From NCBI GenBank assembly GCA_046730475.1, contig JBKPIY010000093.1:1-29944 (forward strand): a stretch of DNA of 29,944 nt, given 5' to 3'. The notes under the pieces are model-generated. The model searched no databases and was not told where the DNA came from. It saw only the letters and a list, made by a program, of their open reading frames with translations. Source of the stretch: JBKPIY01 sp046730475 (GTDB lineage Bacteria > Actinomycetota > Thermoleophilia > Solirubrobacterales > 70-9). The position numbers and the translations under genes were made by a program. Positions 14,125 to 23,280 of this stretch are shown here, piece after piece (within the stretch, counting starts at the first letter, position 1; every line of letters begins with the position of its first letter).

Positions 14125-17100
14125 TTACTCGCCCAGCGGGGTCGCGCCGAGCTCGGCGAGGGTTAGCTCGGCCTCGCCTCGCTCGGCCCCGCCCACCAGC
14201 CAGCCGCTGCGCGCCGACTGGTAGGGGCACTCGATCTCCTGGAATAGCGCCAGGGACTGGCGCAGCAGCGACTCGTCCCCGCCCTGAATGCCCTGCACCC
14301 TCAGCAACACCCCGAGGGCGTATCGGTGCTCGCCGACCGCCCCCTGCGCGAGCTCGATCGCCTCTGCGGCGTCCGGCCTGCCCGCCCGCACGAATGCCTC
14401 TGCGCGGGTCGCCAGATAAGGAGCGTTCCACTGCGCCCCTCCGAAGTGCGCCTGGAGCCGCGCTGCGGCGTCCGTGCCGCGGCTGCGATGGAGGTCGAGG
14501 TCGGCGGCGAGCATCTTCACGGCGCCGAGGTGCTCGCCGATGTCAGCGAGCTCGGTCGCCAGGGCCATCCACTCCTCGGCGGCCCGTTCGTCTCCGCGAT
14601 AGCCGTAGACCGCGCCGGCGCCGGCCGCGGAGGTGGAGAAGGCGCCGAGCGGCGGCCGACCGTTGGCGAGCCAGGTCTGACGCGCGTCGATTGCGAACCC
14701 GAGGGCCTCGTCCCACTCGCCGAGGAAGAACGCCGGCATCACCTGCCGCTCCCAGATCGCATGACCGAGCGCTCGGTCCATCTTCGCGCCCCTGCTCGCG
14801 TAGCGGGCCGCCTCGCGGAGCTCGCCGACGTGCAACAGGCAGAGGACCATCATGTGGAGCGCATCGCTTCGCTCGAAGTCGAGGGCGTGCGTCCGGGGGG
14901 CGCGCTCGAGCAGCGCGAGCCGCTCGCGGGTGTGCTCCAGCGCGGAGCGCTGTCGGCCGAGCAGCCAGTCGCCGCCCGTGACGGCGTCGAGCGCGGCGTG
15001 GAGCACCTGGAGGTCGCCGGCCCGGCGGGCGAGCTCCAAGCCCTCCCTCGCTGGGCGATCGATCTCGGAGATGCGCTCACCCAGCCACGCCATCCAGGCC
15101 TGATCGAGCTTCAGCCTGGCGAGGGTCGCCAGATCGTCGTCCGCCACCAGCTCTCTAGCGCGGTCCAGCAACGGCTTCAGCTCGACCTCCGAGGGGTCTC
15201 CGCTGATCCCGTGCATCCTGGAGCCGACCTCGACGGCTCGCGCGTAGGCCCATGCCGCCGCGGCGGGCCGGTCGGCGCGCTCGGCCGCGGCGCCGGCGTC
15301 CCGCAGAAGGCGCAGGGTGTGATCGCCGCGATACCCGCGCAGAGCGACCTCGGCCGCCGTCATCAGCAACCGCGAGCGCTCGTCGTCGTCTGCCGAGAGA
15401 GAGGCGGCCTGCTCGAACAGCTCACGCCCCCGGGCCAGGGCGGCGCGCCGCACAGCCGTCTCCGCCGCCCCGATCAGCGCGGCCCGCGCCGCGGCCCGTC
15501 GCCGGTCGCCGGGCGCCAGCTCGTGGGCGTGGTCGAGGTGGTAAGCGGCCAGCTCGGCGCGCTCGGGGAAGGGCTCGCCAGCCCGCAGCGCCTCGGCGGC
15601 GCGGTCGTGCAGGTTGGCCCGCTCTGCCCTCGGCAGTGAGTCGTAGGCGACGTCGCGGATCAGCTGATGGCGGAAGGCGTAGCGGCCCGATGCGACCGCC
15701 GCTCGCTCCTCCATCAGCGCCTTGCGGCAGAGTGACTGCAGGGCCCGTTCGGGGGATTCGCCGAGCAGTGCCGCCAGCGGCCCCTCCGAGAAGCTCTGCC
15801 CCAGCACCGCGGCGAACTGGAGCACGCGCTTCTCGTCGGCGGGCAGCTGATCGATCCGCGCCGCGATCGCCGCCTGCACGGTGTCGGGGAGGCGCTCCGG
15901 CAGGTCGCCACCATCCGCGCCGGGGATCGCCCTCGAGAGCTCCTCGGTGAAGAAGGGATTGCCCCCGGCGGCGTCGGCGATGCGATCGGCGACCGCCCGG
16001 GCGCTCGCCGGCAAGAGCAGCTCCGCCAGCCGGGTCGCCGAGTTGGAGTCGAGGGGGAGCAGCTCGAGCTGGGCGACGTTGCGTGCGCTGCGCCCGAACC
16101 CCCGGCGCCGCTCGATCAGCTCGGGCCGGGCGGTGCACAGGATGAGGACGGGCGCGTCGCGCAAGCTCGAGGCGGCGTCCTCGAGCAGGTCGAGCATGCC
16201 CGCGTCCGCCCAGTGCGCGTCATCGACGCAGACCGCTAAAGGCCTATCGGCTGCGAGCAGAGCGACGAAGCGTCGCCAGGCCCGCCTCAGCTCGTCCTCC
16301 GCGTCCTCCTCCTCACCGCCGCCGCGCAGCGCCAAGGTGAGGTCGCACGCCACCCCGGCGGCGTCGCCGGCGCCCAGCCGATCGATCAGCACCCGCAGCG
16401 ACTCCTCGACCCCCTCGACGGGGGCGTCCGCGGTCGCCCCGGCCGCGTCCCGGAGAATCTCCGCCAGAGCCCAGAAGGCGATGCCCCGCCCGTAGGAGGG
16501 GCTCCTGCCGACCAGCGCGCGCCACCCCTCGCTCGAGCTCAGTTCTCCGAGCAGCTCGGTCGCCAGCCTCGTCTTGCCGATTCCGGCCTCGCCGATCACC
16601 GTCACCAGCTGCGGGACCTGCTCACGAACGGCGCGGCGGGAGATCAGCCGAAGCATCTCGAGGTCGTCCTCGCGGCCGACCATCGGGGGTTCCGCGCGGT
16701 CGTCGCCCTCCTCCTCGACCGCCAGCGCCCGGAAAGTTGGAAGCGATCCGTCGATCCCCTTTGCCTGGACCGCCTCCGATCGCTCCAGCTTCGCGCGCCG
16801 GCAGGCCCTGGCGGCGCGGGCGCCGACCCGAACCTCACCCGGCGCAGCCGCCTGCTGCAACCGAGCCGCAGCATTGACTGCCTCGCCCGTGACCGAGAGG
16901 TCTCCCGGCTGCGCCAGGGCAAGCACCTCGCCCGTCTCGATCCCGACCCGAACGGCGAGCTCGCCGTCGACCGCGGCGAGGCGCTCGACCAGCACCAGCC
17001 CGGCCGCGACCGCTCGGTCGGGGTCGTCGCCGTGGGCGACCGGCGCCCCGAACACGGCCATCACCGCATCGCCGATGTACTTCTCGACCGTCCCGCCGTA

Positions 17101-17250
17101 CTCCTCGAGGGCGCCGCGAGCGGCCTCGAAGAATGGCGCCAGGCGCGCCCGGAGCTCCTCGGGGTCGAGGCGCGCAGCGAGCTCGGTGGAACCGACCAGG
17201 TCCGCGAATAGCATGGTCGCGATCTTGCGCTCTGCTCCCTCGCGCTCCAT
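14125..17250 (-). CDS. Class III nucleotide cyclase-AAA/STAND ATPase-helical repeat protein (paralogue A)
   Basis: A 1,041-residue multidomain signalling protein. Residues 8-175 are a class III cyclase domain with metal ligands Asp17 and Asp61, Lys57 (adenine-selecting position), and Asn126 and Arg130 (transition state). Residues about 190-480 are a P-loop ATPase: GEAGIGKT at 220-227, then Walker B with Asp343-Asp344 and His346-Trp347. The remaining 550 residues are alanine- and leucine-rich helical repeats of TPR type. The start is the ATG at 17250, with TATCTT 6 bases before it; the frame is open further upstream but that part is not protein-like. Unlike mycobacterial relatives such as Rv0386 it has no C-terminal LuxR helix-turn-helix. 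Its paralogue B lies 67 bases upstream on the same strand. Confidence 0.92.
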   Translation of the reverse strand: MEREGAERKIATMLFADLVGSTELAARLDPEELRARLAPFFEAARGALEEYGGTVEKYIGDAVMAVFGAPVAHGDDPDRAVAAGLVLVERLAAVDGELAVRVGIETGEVLALAQPGDLSVTGEAVNAAARLQQAAAPGEVRVGARAARACRRAKLERSEAVQAKGIDGSLPTFRALAVEEEGDDRAEPPMVGREDDLEMLRLISRRAVREQVPQLVTVIGEAGIGKTRLATELLGELSSSEGWRALVGRSPSYGRGIAFWALAEILRDAAGATADAPVEGVEESLRVLIDRLGAGDAAGVACDLTLALRGGGEEEDAEDELRRAWRRFVALLAADRPLAVCVDDAHWADAGMLDLLEDAASSLRDAPVLILCTARPELIERRRGFGRSARNVAQLELLPLDSNSATRLAELLLPASARAVADRIADAAGGNPFFTEELSRAIPGADGGDLPERLPDTVQAAIAARIDQLPADEKRVLQFAAVLGQSFSEGPLAALLGESPERALQSLCRKALMEERAAVASGRYAFRHQLIRDVAYDSLPRAERANLHDRAAEALRAGEPFPERAELAAYHLDHAHELAPGDRRRAAARAALIGAAETAVRRAALARGRELFEQAASLSADDDERSRLLMTAAEVALRGYRGDHTLRLLRDAGAAAERADRPAAAAWAYARAVEVGSRMHGISGDPSEVELKPLLDRARELVADDDLATLARLKLDQAWMAWLGERISEIDRPAREGLELARRAGDLQVLHAALDAVTGGDWLLGRQRSALEHTRERLALLERAPRTHALDFERSDALHMMVLCLLHVGELREAARYASRGAKMDRALGHAIWERQVMPAFFLGEWDEALGFAIDARQTWLANGRPPLGAFSTSAAGAGAVYGYRGDERAAEEWMALATELADIGEHLGAVKMLAADLDLHRSRGTDAAARLQAHFGGAQWNAPYLATRAEAFVRAGRPDAAEAIELAQGAVGEHRYALGVLLRVQGIQGGDESLLRQSLALFQEIECPYQSARSGWLVGGAERGEAELTLAELGATPLGE

Positions 17251-17256
17251 GGGATG

Positions 17257-17262
17257 AAGATA
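17257..17262 (-). promoter_or_regulatory. -10 box TATCTT before cyclase paralogue A
   Basis: On the minus strand, TATCTT ends 6 bases before the ATG at 17250. The same hexamer with the same 6-base spacing precedes paralogue B, so the promoter may have been duplicated with the gene. It also gives A its own start within the tandem pair. Confidence 0.55.
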
Positions 17263-17317
17263 GCTCCGGCTCTCGCGCCCGTCCCGAGCCGCCGGGGTGC
17301 TGAATCCCGGTGCCGCC

Positions 17318-20300
17318 TCAGTCGACGATCGGCAGCGCCCGGAGCCGCTCCAGCGTTCGCTCGGCCTCGGCGCGCGCCTCCCCGCCCAGCAGCCACCCGG
17401 TTCGCGCCGCCTGGTAGGGGCACTCGATCCGCTTGAACAGCGCGAGCGACTCGCGCAGGGGTCCTTCGTCGCCGTCCTCGAGCCCCCTCGCCCGCAGCAG
17501 GATGCCCCGGGCATAGCGGTTGTCTCCCACGCTCTCCTCGGCGGCCGCGAATGCCTCGTCGACAACCCCCGATCGGCCGGCGCGAACGAAGGCCTCGACC
17601 CGGGTCGCGAAGTAGGGCGCCCGCCACCAGGCTCCCTTGAAGCGCTCGTCGAATCGGTCCGCGGCGCAGCCGACCTGCCCGAAATGGAGGTCGATGTCGG
17701 CGCGCACCGTCTGGAGGCGGGCCTGCTCGGCGCCCGGCTGGCGCGCAGCGAGCTGCGCGCTCAGGGCGAGCCAATCCTCGGATTCCTCCTCCTCGCCCCG
17801 ATAGCCGTGAATGGCGCCCACCGAGGCGATCGAGGAGGCGAATCCCGCCGCCGGGGGCGTCTCCGCCGCCAGCCAGGCCTCGCGGACCCGCTGCCCCATC
17901 TCCAGCACCTCCTCCCACCGCCCCAGGAAGAAAGCGGGTAGGAGCCCCCGCTCCCAGGCCGAGTAGACGATCCCTCGTGAGAGGTCGAGCTCGCGCGCCC
18001 GCCCCGCGAACTCGAGCGCCCCGCGATAGTCCCCGGTCTGCAGCAGGCACTCGATCATCATGTGGAGGGCGTCGCTCCACTCAACGTCGAGGGCGTAGGA
18101 GCGGGGGGCGTTCTCCAGCAGCCTGAGACGCTCGCGGGTGTACTCGACCGCCTGTTGGTGGCGGCCCTCGAACCAACTGCTCGCGGCGACGGCGTCGAGG
18201 GCGCATTGCAGGAGCGCGAGGTCGCCCGTCTCGCGGGCGAGCTCGAGGCCCCGGACGGCCGGCTCGCGCATCCTCTCGTCCGCCGCCTCGATCCATGCGA
18301 TCCAGGCTTCGTCGAGGAGCAGCCGCGCCCGGGTGACGACATCGTCGGCGGCGACCAGCTCCCGCCCGCGGGCCAGCATCGGCTCGAGCTCGGCAGGGGG
18401 AGGCGAGCCGCTGATCCCGCCCATCCTGGTCCCGACCTCGACCGCCCGGGCGTAGGCCCGGGCGGCGTCAGCGGGCTTGCCGGCATCCTCGGCCGCCGCC
18501 GCCTCCTCGCGCAGCAGCCGGAGGGCGTGGTCCCCCCGCCAGCCGCGGAGGGCCGTCTCCGCCGCCGCTCGCAGGTCGACGATCCGCTCGGACGCCTCGG
18601 CGGCAACCTCGGCCGCGTGCTCCCAGAGCTCCCGGCCCCGAACGTTGGCTCCGCGACGGACCGCCGTTTTAGCCGCCTCGCGCAACGCTTGGTAGGCCGC
18701 GGCCCGCCGCTCCTCGCTGGGCCCGAGCTTCGCGGCCTGGGTCAGGTGGTAGGCGACCAGCTCGGGCAGGACGCCGTGGCTGCCCCGCACCGCGTCGGCG
18801 GCCCGCTCGTGTAGCCGCGCCCGCTCGGCCCGCGGGAGGGACGCGTAGGCGACCTCCCGGATCAGCTGGTGGCGGAAGGCGTACCGTCCGGCCCCCGACG
18901 CTGTCCTCTCCTCCACCAGGGCCTTTCGCCGGAGCTCCCGCAGCGGGTCCCCGGGCGGGCGTCCAAGGAGGTCGTGGAGCGGCTGCTCCTCGAACGCTGG
19001 GCCCAGCACCGCGGCGAGCTGGAGCGCCCGCTTCTCGTCGTCGGGCAGCTGGTCGATGCGAGCGGCGATCGCCGCCTGAACCGTGTCGGGGAGGCCGCCG
19101 TCGGACCGGCCGCCGTCCTCCTCGCGGATCGCCCGCGAGACCTCCTCGGCGAAGAAAGGGTTGCCGCCCGACGCCTCGGCGACCTGGGGGGCGAGCCGAC
19201 AGGAGCTGGCCGGGAGGAGGAGCTCGGCCAGCTCCGTTGCCGCGCCCCGGTCGAGGGGCCGGAGCTCGACCTGAGTCAGGTTCCGGGCGGCCCGTCCGAA
19301 GTCCGGGCGGCGCTCGCCGAGCTCCGGGCGGCCGGTGCAGAGGATCAGCACCGGGGCGTTCTGGAGGCCGAAGGCGACCTCCTCGAGCAGATCGAGCAGG
19401 CCGTCGTCGGCCCAGTGGACGTCGTCGATCGCGATCACGATCGGACGGTCGGCGGCGAGCAGGGCGACGAACCGGCGCCAGGCGCGCTTGAGCTCGTCCT
19501 CGGCGCTCCCCTCGCCCTCACCCCGGATCGCCCCCACCAGCGTGTGCGCGACCTCGCCGGCGTCCTCCGCCCCGAGGTCGGCGAGGAGCGCGCGGAGCGA
19601 TTGCTCGACCTCCTCGCCGCTGGTGTCTAACGAGACACCGGCGACGTCGTGGACGATCTCCCCCAGGGCCCAGAAGGCGATCCCGCGGCCGAACGGGGGG
19701 TTGGCGCCGACCAGCCGCCGCCAGTTATCGGGATCCGAGCCGAGGTCGTCGAGCAGCTCCTCCGCCAACCGGGTCTTCCCGATCCCCGCCTCGCCGACGA
19801 TCAACAGCATCTCGGGAGTGCGCTCGCGGGCGGTTCGACGCGCGACCAGCCGCAGCAGGTCGATGTCGTCCTCGCGCCCGATCATCGGGACCCGGGGGCG
19901 ATCGGCCGCGTCCTGGAGCGCCACCGCGCGGAACGCTGGAAGGGCGGAATCCAGGCCTTTCGCGTCGATTGGGCTCGCCCGCTCGAGCAGCGCCCGTCGG
20001 CAGGCGCGCGCCGTCCGCTCGCCGACCAGTACCTGGCCGGGTTGAGCCGCCTGCTGAAGTCGAGCCGCCGCGTTCACGGCCTCCCCGGTGACCGCGAGAT
20101 CGGCGGTCTGCGGCATCGCCAGGACATCGCCGGTCTCGATCCCGACCCTGACTCCGAGATCGCCGTCCAGGGCGTCGACCCGCTCGATCAGTGCGAGGCC
20201 CGCCGCGATCGCCCGATCGGGATCGTCGCCATGCGCCCGCGGCACCCCGAACACCGCCAGGACCGCGTCGCCGACGTACTTCTCGACGGTGCCGCCGTGG

Positions 20301-20527
20301 TCCTCGAGGGTCGAGCGGGCGGCCTCGAAGAACGGCCCCAGCCGCCTGCGAAGCTCCTCGGGATCGAGCGAAGCGGCGAGCTCGGTCGAGCCGACGAGGT
20401 CGGCGAACACCATCGTGGCGATCTTCCGCTCGCCCTCTCTCGGTGGCTCCAGCGGTGCCCCGCAGCTCGCGCAGAAGCGAGCGTCCTCAGCCGCCGGCGC
20501 CCCGCAGCGTGCGCAGGTCCGGCTCAT
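17318..20527 (-). CDS. Zinc-ribbon class III nucleotide cyclase-AAA/STAND ATPase-helical repeat protein (paralogue B)
   Basis: A 1,069-residue protein collinear with paralogue A, with about 26 extra N-terminal residues. Those carry a zinc ribbon, Cys5-x2-Cys8 and Cys19-x2-Cys22. The cyclase domain follows with Asp43, Lys83, Asp87, Asn152 and Arg156, so all metal and transition-state residues are present. The second base-specificity position (three residues before Gly of VTGEAVN) is Ala here and Ser in A, where typical adenylyl cyclases have Asp or Thr. The P-loop ATPase has GEAGIGKT with Lys251 and the Walker B IDDVHWAD; the C-terminal half is helical repeats. It is divergent from isocitrate dehydrogenase. 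It could make cAMP in response to a ligand sensed by the repeats; this is inferred from domain type only. Confidence 0.92.
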   Translation of the reverse strand: MSRTCARCGAPAAEDARFCASCGAPLEPPREGERKIATMVFADLVGSTELAASLDPEELRRRLGPFFEAARSTLEDHGGTVEKYVGDAVLAVFGVPRAHGDDPDRAIAAGLALIERVDALDGDLGVRVGIETGDVLAMPQTADLAVTGEAVNAAARLQQAAQPGQVLVGERTARACRRALLERASPIDAKGLDSALPAFRAVALQDAADRPRVPMIGREDDIDLLRLVARRTARERTPEMLLIVGEAGIGKTRLAEELLDDLGSDPDNWRRLVGANPPFGRGIAFWALGEIVHDVAGVSLDTSGEEVEQSLRALLADLGAEDAGEVAHTLVGAIRGEGEGSAEDELKRAWRRFVALLAADRPIVIAIDDVHWADDGLLDLLEEVAFGLQNAPVLILCTGRPELGERRPDFGRAARNLTQVELRPLDRGAATELAELLLPASSCRLAPQVAEASGGNPFFAEEVSRAIREEDGGRSDGGLPDTVQAAIAARIDQLPDDEKRALQLAAVLGPAFEEQPLHDLLGRPPGDPLRELRRKALVEERTASGAGRYAFRHQLIREVAYASLPRAERARLHERAADAVRGSHGVLPELVAYHLTQAAKLGPSEERRAAAYQALREAAKTAVRRGANVRGRELWEHAAEVAAEASERIVDLRAAAETALRGWRGDHALRLLREEAAAAEDAGKPADAARAYARAVEVGTRMGGISGSPPPAELEPMLARGRELVAADDVVTRARLLLDEAWIAWIEAADERMREPAVRGLELARETGDLALLQCALDAVAASSWFEGRHQQAVEYTRERLRLLENAPRSYALDVEWSDALHMMIECLLQTGDYRGALEFAGRARELDLSRGIVYSAWERGLLPAFFLGRWEEVLEMGQRVREAWLAAETPPAAGFASSIASVGAIHGYRGEEEESEDWLALSAQLAARQPGAEQARLQTVRADIDLHFGQVGCAADRFDERFKGAWWRAPYFATRVEAFVRAGRSGVVDEAFAAAEESVGDNRYARGILLRARGLEDGDEGPLRESLALFKRIECPYQAARTGWLLGGEARAEAERTLERLRALPIVD

Positions 20528-20533
20528 GGTCGG

Positions 20534-20539
20534 AAGATA
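20534..20539 (-). promoter_or_regulatory. -10 box TATCTT before cyclase paralogue B
   Basis: On the minus strand, TATCTT ends 6 bases before the ATG at 20527, as at paralogue A. It points to a leaderless message. The divergent icd promoter lies within 25 bases. Confidence 0.55.
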
Positions 20540-20558
20540 GCGGCGGGCCCGCGGGCGG

Positions 20559-20564
20559 TAGCAT
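20559..20564 (+). promoter_or_regulatory. -10-like TAGCAT before isocitrate dehydrogenase
   Basis: TAGCAT lies 37 bases before the GTG at 20602. Unlike many neighbours, this gene would have a short leader of about 30 bases, with GGAG (20589-20592) 9 bases before the start. Confidence 0.35.
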
Positions 20565-20601
20565 CGCCGCCCCCGAAGGCGCGCAAGCGGAGAACCCGAC
20601 G

Positions 20602-21819
20602 GTGGCGAAGATCAAGGTCACAAACCCGATCGTCGAGCTCGACGGGGACGAGATGGCGCGGATCCTGTGGACCTTCATCAAGGACAAGCTGATCCTGCCC
20701 TACGTCGACGTCGAGCTCATCTACTTCGATCTCGCGATCGAGAGCCGGGACGCGACCGAGGACCAGATCACGATCGACGCCGCCAACGCGATCAAGGAGC
20801 ACGGCGTCGGGGTCAAGTGCGCGACGATCACCCCGGACGAGGTGCGGGTGAAGGAGTTCGGGCTGAAGCGGATGTACCGGTCGCCGAACGGCACCATCCG
20901 CAACATCCTCGGCGGGGTCATCTTCCGCGAGCCGATCGTGATCTCCAACATCCCCCGGCTGGTCCCGGGCTGGACCAAGCCGATCGTGATCGGGCGCCAC
21001 GCGTTCGGCGACCAGTACCGGGCGACGGACACGAAGATCCCCGGCGAGGGGAAGCTGATGCTGACCTTCACACCGAGCGACGGGAGCGACCCGATCGAGC
21101 TCAAGGTCTTCGACTTCCCCGAGGGCGGCGGGGTGGCGATGGCGATGTACAACCTCGACGACTCGATCCGCGATTTCGCGCGCGCCTCCTTCCGCTACGG
21201 CCTCGAGCGCGGGTTCCCCGTGTACATGTCGACCAAGAACACGATCCTCAACACCTACGACGGGCGCTTCAATGACCTCTTCCAGCAGATCTACGAGGGC
21301 GAGTTCATGGACGACTTCGAGGCGGCGGGCCTCACCTACGAGCACCGCCTGATCGACGACATGGTCGCCGCCGCGCTCAAGTGGGAGGGCGGCTACGTGT
21401 GGGCCTGCAAGAACTACGACGGCGACGTCCAGTCCGACACCGTCGCCCAGGGGTTCGGCTCGCTCGGGTTGATGACGAGCGTGCTGATGACGCCCGACGG
21501 CAAGACCGTGGAGGCCGAGGCCGCGCACGGCACCGTCACCCGCCACTACCGCCAGCATCAGCAGGGCAAGCCCACCTCGACCAATCCGATCGCCTCGATC
21601 TTCGCCTGGACCCGCGGGCTCGCCGCCCGCGGCCGGATGGATGGGACCCCTGAGGTGACCGGGTTCGCCGACACCCTGGAACGCGTCTGCGTCGAAACGG
21701 TCGAGAGCGGGAAGATGACCAAGGACCTCGCGCTGCTGGTCGGCGAGGGTCAAGAGTTCCAGACCACCGAGGAGTTCCTCGCCTCGATCGACGAGAACCT
21801 CCAGCGCGCGATGCCCTAG
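20602..21819 (+). CDS. icd: NADP-dependent isocitrate dehydrogenase (eukaryote-like type)
   Basis: Converts isocitrate to 2-oxoglutarate and CO2 with NADP. The 405-residue product has the length and signatures of the homodimeric, mitochondrial-like IDH class: ELDGDEMAR near the N-terminus, SPNGTIRNILGG (substrate-binding Ser/Asn/Arg), IGRHAFGDQYRATD, and AAHGTVTRHYR, the NADP 2'-phosphate-binding loop. The GTG at 20602 gives an N-terminus (AKIKVTNPIVELDGDE) that matches the family; the open frame before it is arginine/proline-rich and not protein-like. It lies 56 bases upstream of malate dehydrogenase, with sdhABE about 11 kb away, so several TCA-cycle genes are clustered. Confidence 0.96.
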   Translation: MAKIKVTNPIVELDGDEMARILWTFIKDKLILPYVDVELIYFDLAIESRDATEDQITIDAANAIKEHGVGVKCATITPDEVRVKEFGLKRMYRSPNGTIRNILGGVIFREPIVISNIPRLVPGWTKPIVIGRHAFGDQYRATDTKIPGEGKLMLTFTPSDGSDPIELKVFDFPEGGGVAMAMYNLDDSIRDFARASFRYGLERGFPVYMSTKNTILNTYDGRFNDLFQQIYEGEFMDDFEAAGLTYEHRLIDDMVAAALKWEGGYVWACKNYDGDVQSDTVAQGFGSLGLMTSVLMTPDGKTVEAEAAHGTVTRHYRQHQQGKPTSTNPIASIFAWTRGLAARGRMDGTPEVTGFADTLERVCVETVESGKMTKDLALLVGEGQEFQTTEEFLASIDENLQRAMP

Positions 21820-21875
21820 CGCCGTGGCCCGGGCGGCGGAGAGGACTTGAGAAAGCAGAGAGAACAGGAGACCTC

Positions 21876-22865
21876 GTGAGCGAAACTCCAGTCAACGTCA
21901 CGGTCACCGGCGCCGCGGGCCAGATCGGCTACGCGATCCTGTTTCGGATCGCCAGCGGGCAGATGCTCGGGGAGGACGCGCGGGTGCGGCTGAAGCTGCT
22001 CGAGATCCCCGACGCGATCAAGGCGGCCGAGGGGACGGCGATGGAGCTCGACGACTGCGCCTTCCCTCTGCTGGCCGGGGTCGACATCCATGACGAACCC
22101 AACCAGGCCTTCGACGGCTGCAACCTGGCCCTCCTGGTCGGCGCCCGCCCGCGCGGCAAGGGGATGGAGCGCTCGGACCTGCTCGAGGCGAACGGGGCGA
22201 TCTTCAAGCCCCAGGGCGAGGCGATCGCGGCGGGCGCCGCGGACGACGTCAAGGTGCTGGTGGTGGGAAACCCGGCCAACACCAACTGCCTGATCGCGAT
22301 GTCGAACGCCGACGGGGTCCCGCGCGAGCGGTTCACCGCGATGGTCCGCCTGGACCACAACCGCGCGATCGCGCAGCTGGCGAAGAAGACCGGCGCCGAG
22401 GTGTCGGAGATCTCGAACATGACGATCTGGGGAAACCACTCGACGACCCAATACCCCGATCTCCTCAACGCCAAGGTCAGGGGGGAGTCCGCATGGGAGA
22501 CCGTCGGCGACGAGAGCTGGATCGCCGAGGAGTTCATCCCGACGGTCGCCAAGCGCGGCGCCGCCGTGATCGAGGCTCGGGGCGCCTCATCGGCCGCCTC
22601 CGCAGCCACCGCCGCCATCGATCACGTGCACGACTGGGTGCTGGGCACCCCCGAGGGCGACTGGGTCTCGATGGCGGTCCGCTCCGACGGCTCTTACGAC
22701 GTCGACGAGGGCCTGATCTCGGGCTTTCCGTGCGTCTGCTCGAACGGCGTGTGGAGGGTCGTCGAGGGCCTCGACGTCCCGGACTTCTCGCGCCAGCGAA
22801 TCGACGCGAGCGTGGACGAGCTCAAGGACGAGCGCGACTCCGTCCGGGGCCTCGCGCTGATCTGA
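21876..22865 (+). CDS. mdh: Malate dehydrogenase
   Basis: Oxidises malate to oxaloacetate with NAD. The 329-residue product is of the cytosolic-type MDH group: GAAGQIGYA at residues 12-20 is the NAD loop, GARPRGKGMERSDLL the mobile substrate-binding loop with its arginines, and NPANTN, LDHNRA and IWGNHSTTQ the active-site segments, the last with the catalytic His. It starts at a GTG with AGGAG 8 bases upstream, so it is translated from a normal leader and probably shares a message with icd. The gene ends 41 bases from the oppositely oriented DNA-binding protein gene. Confidence 0.96.
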   Translation: MSETPVNVTVTGAAGQIGYAILFRIASGQMLGEDARVRLKLLEIPDAIKAAEGTAMELDDCAFPLLAGVDIHDEPNQAFDGCNLALLVGARPRGKGMERSDLLEANGAIFKPQGEAIAAGAADDVKVLVVGNPANTNCLIAMSNADGVPRERFTAMVRLDHNRAIAQLAKKTGAEVSEISNMTIWGNHSTTQYPDLLNAKVRGESAWETVGDESWIAEEFIPTVAKRGAAVIEARGASSAASAATAAIDHVHDWVLGTPEGDWVSMAVRSDGSYDVDEGLISGFPCVCSNGVWRVVEGLDVPDFSRQRIDASVDELKDERDSVRGLALI

Positions 22866-22906
22866 GCCGGGAACGCCCCGTCGCCGGCCGGACTCGTCGC
22901 GCTCGC

Positions 22907-23245
22907 TTAGCGGCGGTGGTAGCCCCTGCCCTGCTTGCGGATCCGCCCCTCCTTCTCCAGGTCCGGGAGCACCCGGTAGAGGTAATTCGGCGCCCTCAGC
23001 TTCATCTTCTTGGCGAGGTCGGCGACTCCAATGCCCGGGTTGTCGCCGATGATCTTCACCGCCTGGTCCGCCCGGGTGCCGCCCCGCTGGCGCGGCCTCT
23101 GGCCGGACGCGCGCGGGCGACCGGGTCCGCGCCGCCGGCCCCCGAGGCCGGCGATCGCCTTCTCGACCTGACGAAGCTCATCGCGGAGCTCGGTTCGGCG
23201 CTGCTCGAGCAGGGCGCGCGCCTTGTCAACTGTCTCGGAGGACAT
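22907..23245 (-). CDS. Small DNA-binding protein: coiled coil, AT-hook-like motif, winged helix
   Basis: A 112-residue basic protein of unassigned family. Residues 4-34 form a charged coiled-coil helix suited to dimerisation. Residues 37-45 (RRRGPGRPR) are an AT-hook-like minor-groove motif within an arginine/glycine linker to about 58. Residues 60-112 look like a winged helix-turn-helix: AVKIIGDNPGIGVADLAKKM, then LYRVLPDLEKEGRIRKQG, where the last segment is the wing. The layout fits a nucleoid-associated or global regulator. I do not recognise a named homologue. It is divergent from the hydroxyacid dehydrogenase across an unusually A/T-rich intergenic region that it may itself bind. AAGGAC upstream of the ATG is a moderate Shine-Dalgarno. 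Confidence 0.82.
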   Translation of the reverse strand: MSSETVDKARALLEQRRTELRDELRQVEKAIAGLGGRRRGPGRPRASGQRPRQRGGTRADQAVKIIGDNPGIGVADLAKKMKLRAPNYLYRVLPDLEKEGRIRKQGRGYHRR

Positions 23246-23280
23246 AGGGTTGGTGAGGTCCTTTCTTGGAGGCGATCCTT

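Noticed and set aside
17251..17565. N-terminal extension of cyclase paralogue A
   Set aside because: It overlaps the end of paralogue B out of frame and lacks the zinc ribbon seen in B; the ATG at 17250 has its own -10 box.
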